Shown here piece by piece: positions 18,401 to 25,956 of a DNA stretch of 64,000 bases. Source of the DNA: Demequina soli (GTDB taxonomy: Bacteria; Actinomycetota; Actinomycetes; Actinomycetales; Demequinaceae). Each line of letters opens with the position of its first letter. Within the stretch, counting starts at the first letter, position 1. Made by a program: the position numbers and the translations under genes. The notes under the pieces were generated by a model. That model was not told where the DNA came from. It saw nothing but the letters and a program-made list of their open reading frames with translations, and ran no database searches. The stretch spans positions 62,001 to 126,000 of the forward strand of contig NZ_BBLZ01000004.1 in assembly GCF_000971195.1 (NCBI RefSeq), given 5' to 3'.

Positions 18401-20164
18401 TCAGCCGTCGACGGCCACCAGCGCCACCGCATCGGGTGCGAGCATGAGTGTCCCGCGCGAGCCGTTGGCGCCCTCGACCGCGACGTTGCCGAAGACCCCG
18501 ACGACGTCCCCCGTGAGCGGCACCGCCATGGGTGCCGTGGACAGGTTGGCATGCACCGCCACGGGCCCGTGCATCGTGAGCTGGCGAGGCGCCGCCTCGG
18601 ACGCGCCGGCGGGATGGGCGGCCCACGCCCCGTCGGCGAGCGTGCGGGGTCGCGCCGCCATCACGGACGCGACCCACTCCTCGAGCCGGCGATGCGCCTC
18701 CGAGGACGCGGCGACGCCCGAGCCGAGCTTCGAACGCAGGAACGTCTGGCGGTCCTGGGGGTCGGGGACCGAGACCGCGCCCCCGTAGAGCTCCTCCCAG
18801 CCGTGCCCCGCGAACTCGCTCATGCGGCCTTCGGACACGGCCGAGCCAAGCGGCTCGTCGTGATCGGTGAAGAACATGAACGGCCGGGTCTCGCCGTACT
18901 CCTCGCCCATGAACAGCATCGGCGTGAAGGGCGACAGCAGCACGAGCGCCAGCGAGGCCGCCTGCGCGCCGGGGGACAGACGCGACGCAGGCCGGTCGCC
19001 GATCGCGCGGTTGCCCACCTGGTCGTGGTTCGAGGCGAACACGACGAACCGCCGGCGATCCACCGAGGGCGGCACCGGAGCCCCCCACGCGCGCCCGCGG
19101 AAGGTCGAGAACGAGCCGTCGTGCAGGAACACCTCGCGGTACACCTTGTCGAGCACTTCGATCGAGCCGAAGTCGCCGTAGTAGCCGTGGCGCTCGCCCG
19201 TGAGGTACGCGTGGAGGGCGTGGTGGACGTCGTCGGCCCATTGGGCGGTCATCCCGAGCCCCCCGGCCGAGGTGGGGGTCACCATCGTGACGTCGTTGAG
19301 GTCCGACTCCGCCGTGAGCGACAGCGGCCGCCCCAGGGAGGAGGCGAGCCCGGCGACCGCGTCGGACAGCTCCGCGAGCAGATGCCGCGGCGAGTCGTCG
19401 ACGAGGGCGTGGACGGCGTCGAGCCGCAGCGCGTCGATGTGGAAGTCGCGGAACCAGCGCACCGCGTTGTCGATGATGAACGCGCGCATGCCGGCGGCGC
19501 CCGGCTGGTCGAGGTTGACCGCCCATCCCCACGGCGTCTCGTGGGCATCCGTGAAGTACGGCCCGAACTGGGCGAGGTAGTTCCCGTCGGGACCCAGATG
19601 GTTGTAGACCATGTCGAGGCACACGCCGAGGCCGTGCCGGTGCGCCCGGTCCACGAACCGCTGGAGCGCCTCCGGGCCCCCGTACGCCGCGTGCACGGAG
19701 TACAGCGACGTCCCGTCGTAGCCCCAGCCCCGCGAGCCGGGGAAGGCCGCGAGGGGCATGAGCTCGATCATCTCCACCCCGCGGGCCGCGAGGTCCCGCA
19801 GCTGGTGCCCGTCGATCGCGTCGAGCGTCCCCCCAGGCGTGAACGTGCCCACGTGGAGCTCGTAGTGGACCGCCCCGCGCGCGTCGATGCCCGCCCAGGA
19901 GCCGTCCGACCATGCGTACGAGGACGCGTCGAACGTCCGCGACGGCCCGTGCACGCCCTGCGGCTGCCACGCGCTGCGCGGGTCGGGGAAGGGTCCGTTG
20001 CCATCCACCACGAACGCGTAGTCGGTGCGCGCGGGCAGCCGCGGGCCCTCCCACCACCCGTCGTCGGTGGGGCGCATGGCCGCGGTGACCGGCGCATCGG
20101 CCGGGCCGATCCTGCACTCGACGCGCGACGCGGCGGGCGCCCAGACCCGCACGGGGGCGCTCAC
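18401..20164 (-). CDS. treZ: malto-oligosyltrehalose trehalohydrolase
   Basis: GH13 enzyme (587 residues) that releases trehalose from the maltooligosyltrehalose made by TreY. An N-terminal CBM48-like domain (VRVWAPAASRVECRIG) precedes the (beta/alpha)8 barrel with VCLDMVYNHLGPDG, nucleophile region ALRLDAVHAL, acid region LTAESDLND and FASNHDQVGNRAIGDR. MLFMGEEYGE near the end is typical of TreZ. The GTG start overlaps the treY stop by four bases, so the two are translated together. TreX, the debranching partner often in the same operon, is not in the window. Confidence 0.96.
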   Translation of the reverse strand: MSAPVRVWAPAASRVECRIGPADAPVTAAMRPTDDGWWEGPRLPARTDYAFVVDGNGPFPDPRSAWQPQGVHGPSRTFDASSYAWSDGSWAGIDARGAVHYELHVGTFTPGGTLDAIDGHQLRDLAARGVEMIELMPLAAFPGSRGWGYDGTSLYSVHAAYGGPEALQRFVDRAHRHGLGVCLDMVYNHLGPDGNYLAQFGPYFTDAHETPWGWAVNLDQPGAAGMRAFIIDNAVRWFRDFHIDALRLDAVHALVDDSPRHLLAELSDAVAGLASSLGRPLSLTAESDLNDVTMVTPTSAGGLGMTAQWADDVHHALHAYLTGERHGYYGDFGSIEVLDKVYREVFLHDGSFSTFRGRAWGAPVPPSVDRRRFVVFASNHDQVGNRAIGDRPASRLSPGAQAASLALVLLSPFTPMLFMGEEYGETRPFMFFTDHDEPLGSAVSEGRMSEFAGHGWEELYGGAVSVPDPQDRQTFLRSKLGSGVAASSEAHRRLEEWVASVMAARPRTLADGAWAAHPAGASEAAPRQLTMHGPVAVHANLSTAPMAVPLTGDVVGVFGNVAVEGANGSRGTLMLAPDAVALVAVDG

Positions 20165-22683
20165 GCACGCTCCAGGAGCGCCACCGGGTGGGACCGCAGC
20201 AGCTGCGCGAGCGGCACCGAGCCGCCCGTGACGGTGTGCCGGCCGATCACGTCGCGCCAGCGTCCCTCGGGCAGCTGGACCGTGTGCTCCGCCCAGCCGC
20301 CCAGGCGCTCGAGCTCGAGCGCGGCGCGCGTCGCGACGGTGACCGTCACGGGAGCCTCGCCGACCGTGCGCGCGAAGACCACCGCGTGGCCGGAGGACGA
20401 TGCGAGGGGCACGTACCCCGCATCGTCGCCGATGAAGGCGGCCGGGTGGGCGCGGCGGATGCGCAGCGCGGACGCGGTGACGAGCATCTTCTCCTCGGCC
20501 AGCCCGCGCGGCTTGGCGCCGGTGAGGGCCCGCTGGAGCATGTCGGCGCGCAGGTCGAAGTCGACGGGACGGCGGTTGTCGGGGTCGACGAGGCTCGGCG
20601 CGAGCGTCTCGGTGCCCTGGTAGACGTCGGGGACGCCGGGCATCGTGAGCTGGAGGAGCTTCTGGCCCAGGACGCTCGCGCGGACGCCGGTCGCCGTGAG
20701 CCGGTTCCAGCCCTCGACGGCCTCGCGGACCGCCGGATCGGCGTGCGTGGCCTGCGCGAACCACAGCACCTGCGACTCGTACGACTCGTTGATGGAGGTC
20801 CACGTGGTGTGCGACTTGGCCTCGCGCATCGCCTTGACCAGGTAGCCCTCGAGGCGGTCCCACTCCATGACGCCGTCCTCGTCGGAGGTGCCGACCAGGG
20901 TCTGCCACCAGAGGTTCTCAGTGCGGCCGTCGAGCTCGGCGGGCCGCAGCTCGGACGTGCTCGCGCGCAGCTGCTGCACCAGGTCGTCCCACTGGTCCGC
21001 CGCCTCGGACAGCACTCCCAGCCGCGCCCGCACGTCCTCGGAGCGCTTGGTGTCGTGGGTTGAGAGGCAGGTCATCGCGTGGGGATAGAGCTGCTGCTGC
21101 TCGTGCGCCCACGCGTGGAACGCGGCCGGGGGCATCGCGAAGCGTCCGGCGGGGGAGCCGACCTCGCACAGCGGCAGCAGGTGGGTCCACCGGTAGTACG
21201 CGGTGTCCTCGACGCCCTTGGCCATGACCGCGCCGCACGCCTGCTGGAAGCGGGTGATGAGCTCGCGCCGGTTGGCGTCCGCGGTGCGGCCCGCGGAGCC
21301 GACCTCGGCGCCCTTGAGGAGGTCCACGACCACCTCGAGCGTCTCGAAGCGCTCCGGGTCCAGCACCCGTCGGGCACGCTCGGCGGCGTGGTCGATGGTC
21401 TCGATCGAGCTCGGGCGCGGCTGCTCGCCCTCGACCACGTAGGCGCGGTACCGGTCGAACGTGACGAGCAGGGTGCGCAGGCAGTCGTAGAGCGCGCGCC
21501 ACGTGTGGTCGCGCAGCCGCACGTCGGTGATGCAGATGGTGTGCGCGATGGTCGCGAGCCGGTGGACCTCGCTCGACAGCGACTCGCGCACGATCTCCCA
21601 CTTGGCCGCGTCGATCATCGCGGGCAGCTCGCCCATCGCGTCGCCCGTCACCCGGTGGAGCGTGCCGGCGAGCGGGGCCGCGCCCGCGGGGTCCCGCAGC
21701 AGCGCGCCCACACGCCACGACGCGTCGTAGCCGGTCGTGCCCGCCGTCTTCCAGGTGGTGGGAAGCCGCTCCTCGTCCTCGAGGATCTTCTCCACCACGA
21801 TCCACGCGCCGTCGGTCGCCTCGGACAGGCGGGAGATGTAGCCGGCCGGGTCGGCGAGGCCGTCGGGGTGGTCGATGCGCAGCCCGTCGAGGGTGCCGTC
21901 CTTGACCAGGGAGACGATGCGCTCGTGGGTCGCGTCGAAGACGTCCTGGTCCTCGACGCGCACCGCCACGAGCGAGCCGACGTCGAAGAACCGCCGGTAG
22001 TTGAGCTCCTCGTTCGCGACCCGCCAATAGGCGAGGCGGTAGTGCTGCTGCTCGACCAGGCTCGCGAGCGGCAGGCTCTCCGTGCCGGGGCGGATGGGGA
22101 ACACGTGGTCCCAGTAGCGCAGCACCGGCACCTCGCCCCGGTCCTCGAGCCCGGGCACCACCATGTGGTCGATGCTCAGCTCGCCGGCCGCGAGGACGGT
22201 GCCGATGCGCTGGCCCAGCACCGGCATGAGCACCGGCTCGCCCGAGCCCCAGTCGACGTCGAACCAGTGCGCGAAGGGCGACTCGTGGCCCTCCTCGAGC
22301 ACGGACCACAGCGCCCGGTTGTGGAAGGCGGGGGTGGGCACCGCCATGTGGTTGGGCACCACGTCCGCGATGAGCCCGATGCCGCGCTCGCCGGCCTGCC
22401 AGGACAGGTCGCGCAGGCCCCGCTCGCCGCCGAGCACCTCCGCGATCCGCGAGTGGTCGACCACGTCGTAGAAGTGCGTCGAGCCGGGCGCGGCGGTGAG
22501 GATGGGGGAGAGGTACAGGTGCGCGACGCCCAGCGCGGAGAAGTAGTCGAGGCGGGCGGCGGCGTCGGCGAAGGTGAAGTCCTCGCTCAGCTGGAGCCGG
22601 TACGTGGAGACCGGCACCGGCGCATCCGGCCGGTGCCCCAGCCGCTTCGTGCTCCTCGTGCGTTCCTGCGTGGCGTCTGACAT
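20161..22683 (-). CDS. treY: malto-oligosyltrehalose synthase
   Basis: GH13 enzyme (840 residues) that turns the reducing-end alpha-1,4 bond of maltodextrins into an alpha-1,1 bond, the first step of the TreYZ trehalose route. Recognisable segments are VPVSTYRLQLSEDFTFADAA at the start, LYLSPILTAAPGSTHFYDVV, IADVVPNHMA, nucleophile region LRIDHPDGLADP, acid region IVVEKILEDEERLP and LSTHDTKRSEDVRARL. The ATG at 22683 lies about 13 bases after a GAGGAGG ribosome-binding site that is buried in a 13-bp inverted repeat (22691-22744). An exact decamer copy lies within it at 20395. Confidence 0.96.
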   Translation of the reverse strand: MSDATQERTRSTKRLGHRPDAPVPVSTYRLQLSEDFTFADAAARLDYFSALGVAHLYLSPILTAAPGSTHFYDVVDHSRIAEVLGGERGLRDLSWQAGERGIGLIADVVPNHMAVPTPAFHNRALWSVLEEGHESPFAHWFDVDWGSGEPVLMPVLGQRIGTVLAAGELSIDHMVVPGLEDRGEVPVLRYWDHVFPIRPGTESLPLASLVEQQHYRLAYWRVANEELNYRRFFDVGSLVAVRVEDQDVFDATHERIVSLVKDGTLDGLRIDHPDGLADPAGYISRLSEATDGAWIVVEKILEDEERLPTTWKTAGTTGYDASWRVGALLRDPAGAAPLAGTLHRVTGDAMGELPAMIDAAKWEIVRESLSSEVHRLATIAHTICITDVRLRDHTWRALYDCLRTLLVTFDRYRAYVVEGEQPRPSSIETIDHAAERARRVLDPERFETLEVVVDLLKGAEVGSAGRTADANRRELITRFQQACGAVMAKGVEDTAYYRWTHLLPLCEVGSPAGRFAMPPAAFHAWAHEQQQLYPHAMTCLSTHDTKRSEDVRARLGVLSEAADQWDDLVQQLRASTSELRPAELDGRTENLWWQTLVGTSDEDGVMEWDRLEGYLVKAMREAKSHTTWTSINESYESQVLWFAQATHADPAVREAVEGWNRLTATGVRASVLGQKLLQLTMPGVPDVYQGTETLAPSLVDPDNRRPVDFDLRADMLQRALTGAKPRGLAEEKMLVTASALRIRRAHPAAFIGDDAGYVPLASSSGHAVVFARTVGEAPVTVTVATRAALELERLGGWAEHTVQLPEGRWRDVIGRHTVTGGSVPLAQLLRSHPVALLERA

Positions 22684-22690
22684 GGACCGA

Positions 22691-22744
22691 ATCAGCCTCC
22701 TCGAAGTGTGACCATCATGGCAGACACGCCCCGAGGAGGCTGAT
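22691..22744 (-). promoter_or_regulatory. inverted repeat covering the treY ribosome-binding site
   Basis: ATCAGCCTCCTCG (22691-22703) and CGAGGAGGCTGAT (22732-22744) are perfect 13-base inverted copies separated by 28 bases. In the treY transcript the downstream arm holds the GAGGAGG Shine-Dalgarno sequence, so folding would hide it. It could act as a translation switch, as a terminator of ohr read-through, or as a protein-binding site. Confidence 0.55.
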
Positions 22745-22762
22745 ATTCCCTTGGGCGGGGCT

Positions 22763-23269
22763 TTACTTCGCCGTGACCGTGATCTCCACGGGGATGTTGC
22801 CGCGGGTCGCGTTGGAGTACGGGCACATCTGCTCGGCCTTCTCCATCACGCGCTCCGCGGTCTCCTGGTCGATGCCCTCGGCGGTGACGTGCAGGCGCAC
22901 GCCCAGCCCGAAGCGGTTGAGCGCCACCGGGCCGATCCCCACCTTGGCGGTCACCGTGGAATCGGTGAGCTTGACCTTCATGAGCTTCGCCGCGCCCTGG
23001 AACGCCGAGTTGAAGCAGGCCGCGAAGCCGGAGGCGAACAGCTGCTCCGGGTTGGTCTTCTTGGGCTTGGTGATCGGGTTGGGGATGACGAGCTCGACGT
23101 CGAGCAGCCCGTCGCTCGTGCGGACGTGGCCGTTGCGGCCGTCGCCGGTCGCCGTCGCCTCGGCGGTGTAGAAGGCCTTGGGGTGGCGCGGCTCCTTGTC
23201 GTGGGCGGCGCCCTCGCCGGGGGTGACGTCCAGGTCGTCGACGGCGGGGGTGGCGGTCTGCTCGGTCAT
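22763..23269 (-). CDS. organic hydroperoxide resistance protein, Ohr/OsmC family
   Basis: A 168-residue thiol peroxidase that reduces organic hydroperoxides. The two catalytic cysteines are visible as SGFAACFNSAF and EQMCPYSNATRGN, and AFYTAEATATGDGRNGHV is the usual N-terminal strand region. An N-terminal extension of about 28 residues (MTEQTATPAVDDLDVTPGEG) is longer than in most Ohr proteins. It is transcribed away from a TetR-type regulator across a 132-bp gap that holds a clear operator-like palindrome, which suggests that TetR protein represses it; Ohr is more often controlled by MarR-type OhrR. Confidence 0.92.
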   Translation of the reverse strand: MTEQTATPAVDDLDVTPGEGAAHDKEPRHPKAFYTAEATATGDGRNGHVRTSDGLLDVELVIPNPITKPKKTNPEQLFASGFAACFNSAFQGAAKLMKVKLTDSTVTAKVGIGPVALNRFGLGVRLHVTAEGIDQETAERVMEKAEQMCPYSNATRGNIPVEITVTAK

Positions 23270-23299
23270 GCGTGCTCCTCGGGATGATCGGTACGGGTT

Positions 23300-23321
23300 G
23301 TAGAGTTACTAGTACGTCTAC
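23300..23321. promoter_or_regulatory. candidate TetR operator between ohr and the regulator gene
   Basis: A 22-bp imperfect palindrome with arms GTAGA and TCTAC around a central TACTAGTA; 18 of 22 positions are symmetric. Its size and place in the divergent promoter region fit a TetR dimer site controlling both genes. Confidence 0.6.
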
Positions 23322-23401
23322 TTCAGGCCCAACGCAAGTCGAGGCAGGATGGATTCCCGACAGGCGCCGCGGGAAAGGCGCCCGAGCAGGAGGAGCACGC
23401 G

Positions 23402-23986
23402 ATGACCGTCACCACCGACGCCGCCCCACGGCCCCAGCGCGGCCCGGCCGTGCGCGACGCGATCGTCGACGCCGCCGCCACGCTGTTCTCCGAGCACGGC
23501 ATCCGGGCCGTGAGCGCCGACCGCATCCTCGCGGAGGCCGGGTTCTCCAAGGTCACCTTCTACCGGCACTTCCCGTCCAAGGACGATGTGGTGGTCGCCT
23601 ACCTCGAGCGCGAGCTCGCCTACGTGCGGGGCGTGATCGCGGCCGGGGCGGGGGAGCACGTCGACCTCGATGCGCTCGCGTCCGCACTCGTCGACGAGAT
23701 GTGCCGGCCCAGCTTCCGTGGCTGCCCCTTCATCAACGCCGCCGCCGAGTATCCAGAGGCCGGCCACCCGGTGCGCGCCGTGGTCGCCGAGTTCCGCGCC
23801 CTCATGGTCGGCGCGATCGACGCGTGGCTCGCGCGGCAGGGGGTCGAGGACCGCGGCCGCATGGCGGAGCAGATCATGATGCTGCGCGACGGCGCGCTGG
23901 TCGCGGGCTACCTCGACGGGGATCCCGACGCCGTCTCGGCCGCGCTCGCGGACGGCCTCCGCGCCCTCGTGGGAGGCGCCCGGTGA
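23402..23986 (+). CDS. TetR/AcrR family transcriptional regulator
   Basis: A 194-residue regulator. The helix-turn-helix is at about 18-62: RDAIVDAAATLFSEHGIRAV, then ILAEAGFSKVTFYRHFPSKD. The C-terminal ligand domain is unrelated to any specific family I can name, but it contains CRPSFRGCPFINAAAEY, whose two cysteines six residues apart could sense oxidation. The ATG at 23402 follows AGGAGG-like GAGCAGGAGGAG. It is divergent from ohr and overlaps the DUF1684 gene by four bases, so it probably regulates one or both and itself. Confidence 0.92.
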   Translation: MTVTTDAAPRPQRGPAVRDAIVDAAATLFSEHGIRAVSADRILAEAGFSKVTFYRHFPSKDDVVVAYLERELAYVRGVIAAGAGEHVDLDALASALVDEMCRPSFRGCPFINAAAEYPEAGHPVRAVVAEFRALMVGAIDAWLARQGVEDRGRMAEQIMMLRDGALVAGYLDGDPDAVSAALADGLRALVGGAR

Positions 23987-24582
23987 TCACGGCGTGGCAG
24001 GTGCGCGACTGGCGCATCCGCGTCGCCGACCTCTACGCCGACGTGCGCGCCGAACCCGATCCCGAGGCGGCCCACCGCGCGTGGGCCCAGGGCCGCGCCG
24101 CCCTGCTGCGCGAGCATCCGGCGACCGCCGTGCCCGCCGCCGCGCGCGCATCGTTCACCCCCGAGGTCGCGCCCTACGACCCGGCGATGCGCTTCGTGGT
24201 GCCCGTCCTGGGGGCCGATGCGGAGCGTCGGGAGGTGCCGACGCCCACCGACGGCGTGGTCCCGTTCGAGCGCGTGGGCCGGGTCGAGCTGTCGGGAGTC
24301 GGCTCGCTCGACGTGTGGTGGCTCGACTCGTACGGCGGAGGGATCTTCATCCCGCTGCGCGACGCCGCGCCGCGCACGTACGACGGCGGTCGCTACCTGC
24401 TCGACACCGTCAAGGGCGCCGACCTGGGCGGCACGCGGGATGCCCTGGTGGTGGACCTCAACTTCGCCTACCAGCCGTCGTGCGCCTACTCGTCCGACTG
24501 GGTGTGCCCCCTGCCCGGGCCCGGCAACCGGCTCGAGGTCGCCGTGGAGGTGGGGGAGCTGTACGTCCCGGCGGAGGCGTAG
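23983..24582 (+). CDS. DUF1684 family protein
   Basis: A 199-residue soluble protein of the DUF1684 family, recognised by WRIRVADLYADVRA at the N-terminus, the DGVVPFERVGRV segment, DSYGGGIFIPLRDA, and the closing LDFNFAYQPSCAY-like motif LNFAYQPSCAYSSDWVCPLP. The family is widespread in actinobacteria without a proven activity. Its GTG start overlaps the TetR stop, so they share a transcript and the regulator may control it. Confidence 0.88.
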   Translation: MITAWQVRDWRIRVADLYADVRAEPDPEAAHRAWAQGRAALLREHPATAVPAAARASFTPEVAPYDPAMRFVVPVLGADAERREVPTPTDGVVPFERVGRVELSGVGSLDVWWLDSYGGGIFIPLRDAAPRTYDGGRYLLDTVKGADLGGTRDALVVDLNFAYQPSCAYSSDWVCPLPGPGNRLEVAVEVGELYVPAEA

Positions 24583-25089
24583 TCAGTCCGCGTCGTCCGG
24601 GTGCGTCGCGCTCACGCGCAGCAGCTCGATCACGGTCCTCGGGTGGTAGGTGGACCAGCGGTCCGCGCCGAGGACCATCGTGGCACCGGTCGCGTCGTCG
24701 ACCAGGGTGAGCTCGATGTCCAGCAACCCGCCGCGCACGCGCACCTCGAGCCCGTCGCGCGGGAAGGTGCCCATGAGGTACGCGCGCTCGGGGTGGGCGG
24801 CGAAGAAGCCGTGCGGCAGGCCGAGCACGTGCACGCTCGTGGGGGTGACGGCGAGGCACACGTGCGGCGGCAGCTCCACCTCGCCGGTCGCGAGGTCCTC
24901 CGCGAGGTGCGCGCCCGCCTCCACGGTCTCGAGCCCGCCGTGGGCATTGACGGGGACGCGGCGGTCGGCCCGCTCGTTCCAGATCGGGTCGTCGAGCGCG
25001 CTCGCGGGCATGAACTCCGCCGCCGCCATGATCGCCTCGTCGCCGGTGACCTCGCGGGCCGCCGTGATGAGCCTGTCCTCGCGCGTCAT
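24583..25089 (-). CDS. hypothetical protein
   Basis: A 168-residue soluble protein of no family I recognise. The ATG at 25089 follows a good GGAGG site; the longer frame upstream runs into the tRNA-Gly gene and is not real. The N-terminus is acidic and helical (REDRLITAAREVTGDEAIMA) and the C-terminal half is beta-rich (LAVTPTSVHVLGLPHGFF, LEVRVRGGLLDIELTLVDD, TYHPRTVIELLRV), which suggests a PH-like or related barrel. It ends tail to tail with the DUF1684 gene with no gap. Confidence 0.75.
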   Translation of the reverse strand: MTREDRLITAAREVTGDEAIMAAAEFMPASALDDPIWNERADRRVPVNAHGGLETVEAGAHLAEDLATGEVELPPHVCLAVTPTSVHVLGLPHGFFAAHPERAYLMGTFPRDGLEVRVRGGLLDIELTLVDDATGATMVLGADRWSTYHPRTVIELLRVSATHPDDAD

Positions 25090-25180
25090 CGCCGCCTCCT
25101 CCGGGCGCCCGCCGCGGACGGCCCTCCCTGCCACCGTACGCGGGTCGCGCGCCGACCGGTGAGCGGCGCCGGGAAACAAA

Positions 25181-25214
25181 GAACCGCCGCCTCCCGAGGG
25201 GGAGACGGCGGTTC
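25181..25214 (-). terminator. terminator of the tRNA array
   Basis: GAACCGCCG and CGGCGGTTC arms fold on the minus strand just after the last tRNA-Gly, followed there by TTCTTTG. It fits an intrinsic terminator with a short U run. Confidence 0.75.
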
Positions 25215-25217
25215 CGA

Positions 25218-25293
25218 TGGAGCGGACGACGGGACTCGAACCCGCGACCCTCACCTTGGCAAGGTGATGCTCTACCAACTGAGCCACGTCCGC
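25218..25293 (-). tRNA. tRNA-Gly(GCC), last gene of the array
   Basis: Cloverleaf with acceptor GCGGACG, anticodon loop TTGCCAA (anticodon GCC) and GGTTCGAGTCC T-arm. The CCA end is encoded at 25218-25220. Its body is identical to the two other tRNA-Gly genes upstream in the same array. Confidence 0.97.
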
Positions 25294-25305
25294 ATGGATG
25301 CTGCG

Positions 25306-25377
25306 TGGGCGATACTGGGATCGAACCAGTGACCTCTTCCGTGTCAGGGAAGCGCGCTACCGCTGCGCCAATCGCCC
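25306..25377 (-). tRNA. tRNA-Val(GAC), copy nearest the array end
   Basis: Cloverleaf with acceptor GGGCGAT, anticodon loop CTGACAC (anticodon GAC) and GGTTCGATCCC T-arm. No CCA is encoded here. Identical in body to the second tRNA-Val(GAC) 168 bp away. Confidence 0.97.
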
Positions 25378-25423
25378 GTCGTCGTAGACGGATCGACCGC
25401 CTCCCGGGGGAGAGCGGTCAACG

Positions 25424-25496
25424 AGCGGACGACGGGACTCGAACCCGCGACCCTCACCTTGGCAAGGTGATGCTCTACCAACTGAGCCACGTCCGC
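25424..25496 (-). tRNA. tRNA-Gly(GCC), middle copy
   Basis: Same 73-base body as the other two tRNA-Gly genes, anticodon GCC, no encoded CCA. A small hairpin (25395-25419) lies between it and the downstream tRNA-Val and resembles the array terminator, so it may be a remnant of a duplicated end. Confidence 0.97.
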
Positions 25497-25545
25497 GTTG
25501 CCGGGGCAGAAGCCTCGGACTTCAGAGGATCCCGAAGGAACCTCG

Positions 25546-25620
25546 TGGTGGGCGATACTGGGATCGAACCAGTGACCTCTTCCGTGTCAGGGAAGCGCGC
25601 TACCGCTGCGCCAATCGCCC
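25546..25620 (-). tRNA. tRNA-Val(GAC), upstream copy
   Basis: Identical body to the other tRNA-Val(GAC), anticodon GAC. Unlike that copy, it has the CCA end encoded at 25546-25548. One base separates it from tRNA-Cys. Confidence 0.97.
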
Positions 25621-25621
25621 G

Positions 25622-25692
25622 AGGTGGAGATGGGATTCGAACCCACGTATACGGCTTTGCAGGCCGCTGCCTCGCCTCTCGGCCACTCCACC
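25622..25692 (-). tRNA. tRNA-Cys(GCA)
   Basis: Cloverleaf with acceptor GGTGGAG, anticodon loop CTGCAAA (anticodon GCA) and GGTTCGAATCC T-arm. No CCA is encoded; the next tRNA begins one base later. Confidence 0.97.
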
Positions 25693-25723
25693 GTAGTGCC
25701 GTCACCAAGGTGACGACCCTCCG

Positions 25724-25796
25724 AGCGGACGACGGGACTCGAACCCGCGACCCTCACCTTGGCAAGGTGATGCTCTACCAACTGAGCCACGTCCGC
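25724..25796 (-). tRNA. tRNA-Gly(GCC), first gene of the array
   Basis: Third identical tRNA-Gly body, anticodon GCC, no encoded CCA. It leads the minus-strand array. AT-rich TAAGGTCTATCT about 30 bases upstream (near 25823-25834 on the plus strand) may be its -10 region, with a 14-bp palindrome at 25840-25853 just beyond. Confidence 0.97.
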
Positions 25797-25942
25797 ATGT
25801 CTGGGCTGTTGCCCTGACGAGAGATAGACCTTAGCGGATTTCCGGGCCCGGAACCAAATCGGCCCTTGGTCCCGCGTGGCGTGCCGCACGGCTCCCGTTC
25901 AGGGGGCGGGGGAGCGACACCCGACGTAACGACGTACACCGC

Positions 25943-25956
25943 TAGCGTGGGCGCCA
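25943..25956 (+). promoter_or_regulatory. probable leaderless promoter for pabB
   Basis: TAGCGT at 25943-25948 is followed by GGGCGCC and the ATG at 25956, the same layout as at zapE. No ribosome-binding site is present. Confidence 0.6.

Noticed and set aside
18188-20623. 811-codon plus-strand frame opposite treZ
   Set aside because: Arg/His-rich shadow of treZ and treY; no domain signals.
25181-25797. CRISPR-like regular repeats
   Set aside because: The repeats are complete tRNA genes with cloverleaf structure and uneven spacing; no CRISPR array is seen anywhere in the window.
25305-25817. A 170-codon plus-strand frame across the tRNA array
   Set aside because: It is a translation of repeated tRNA sequence (the familiar false GDTGIEPVTSSVSG protein), not a gene.
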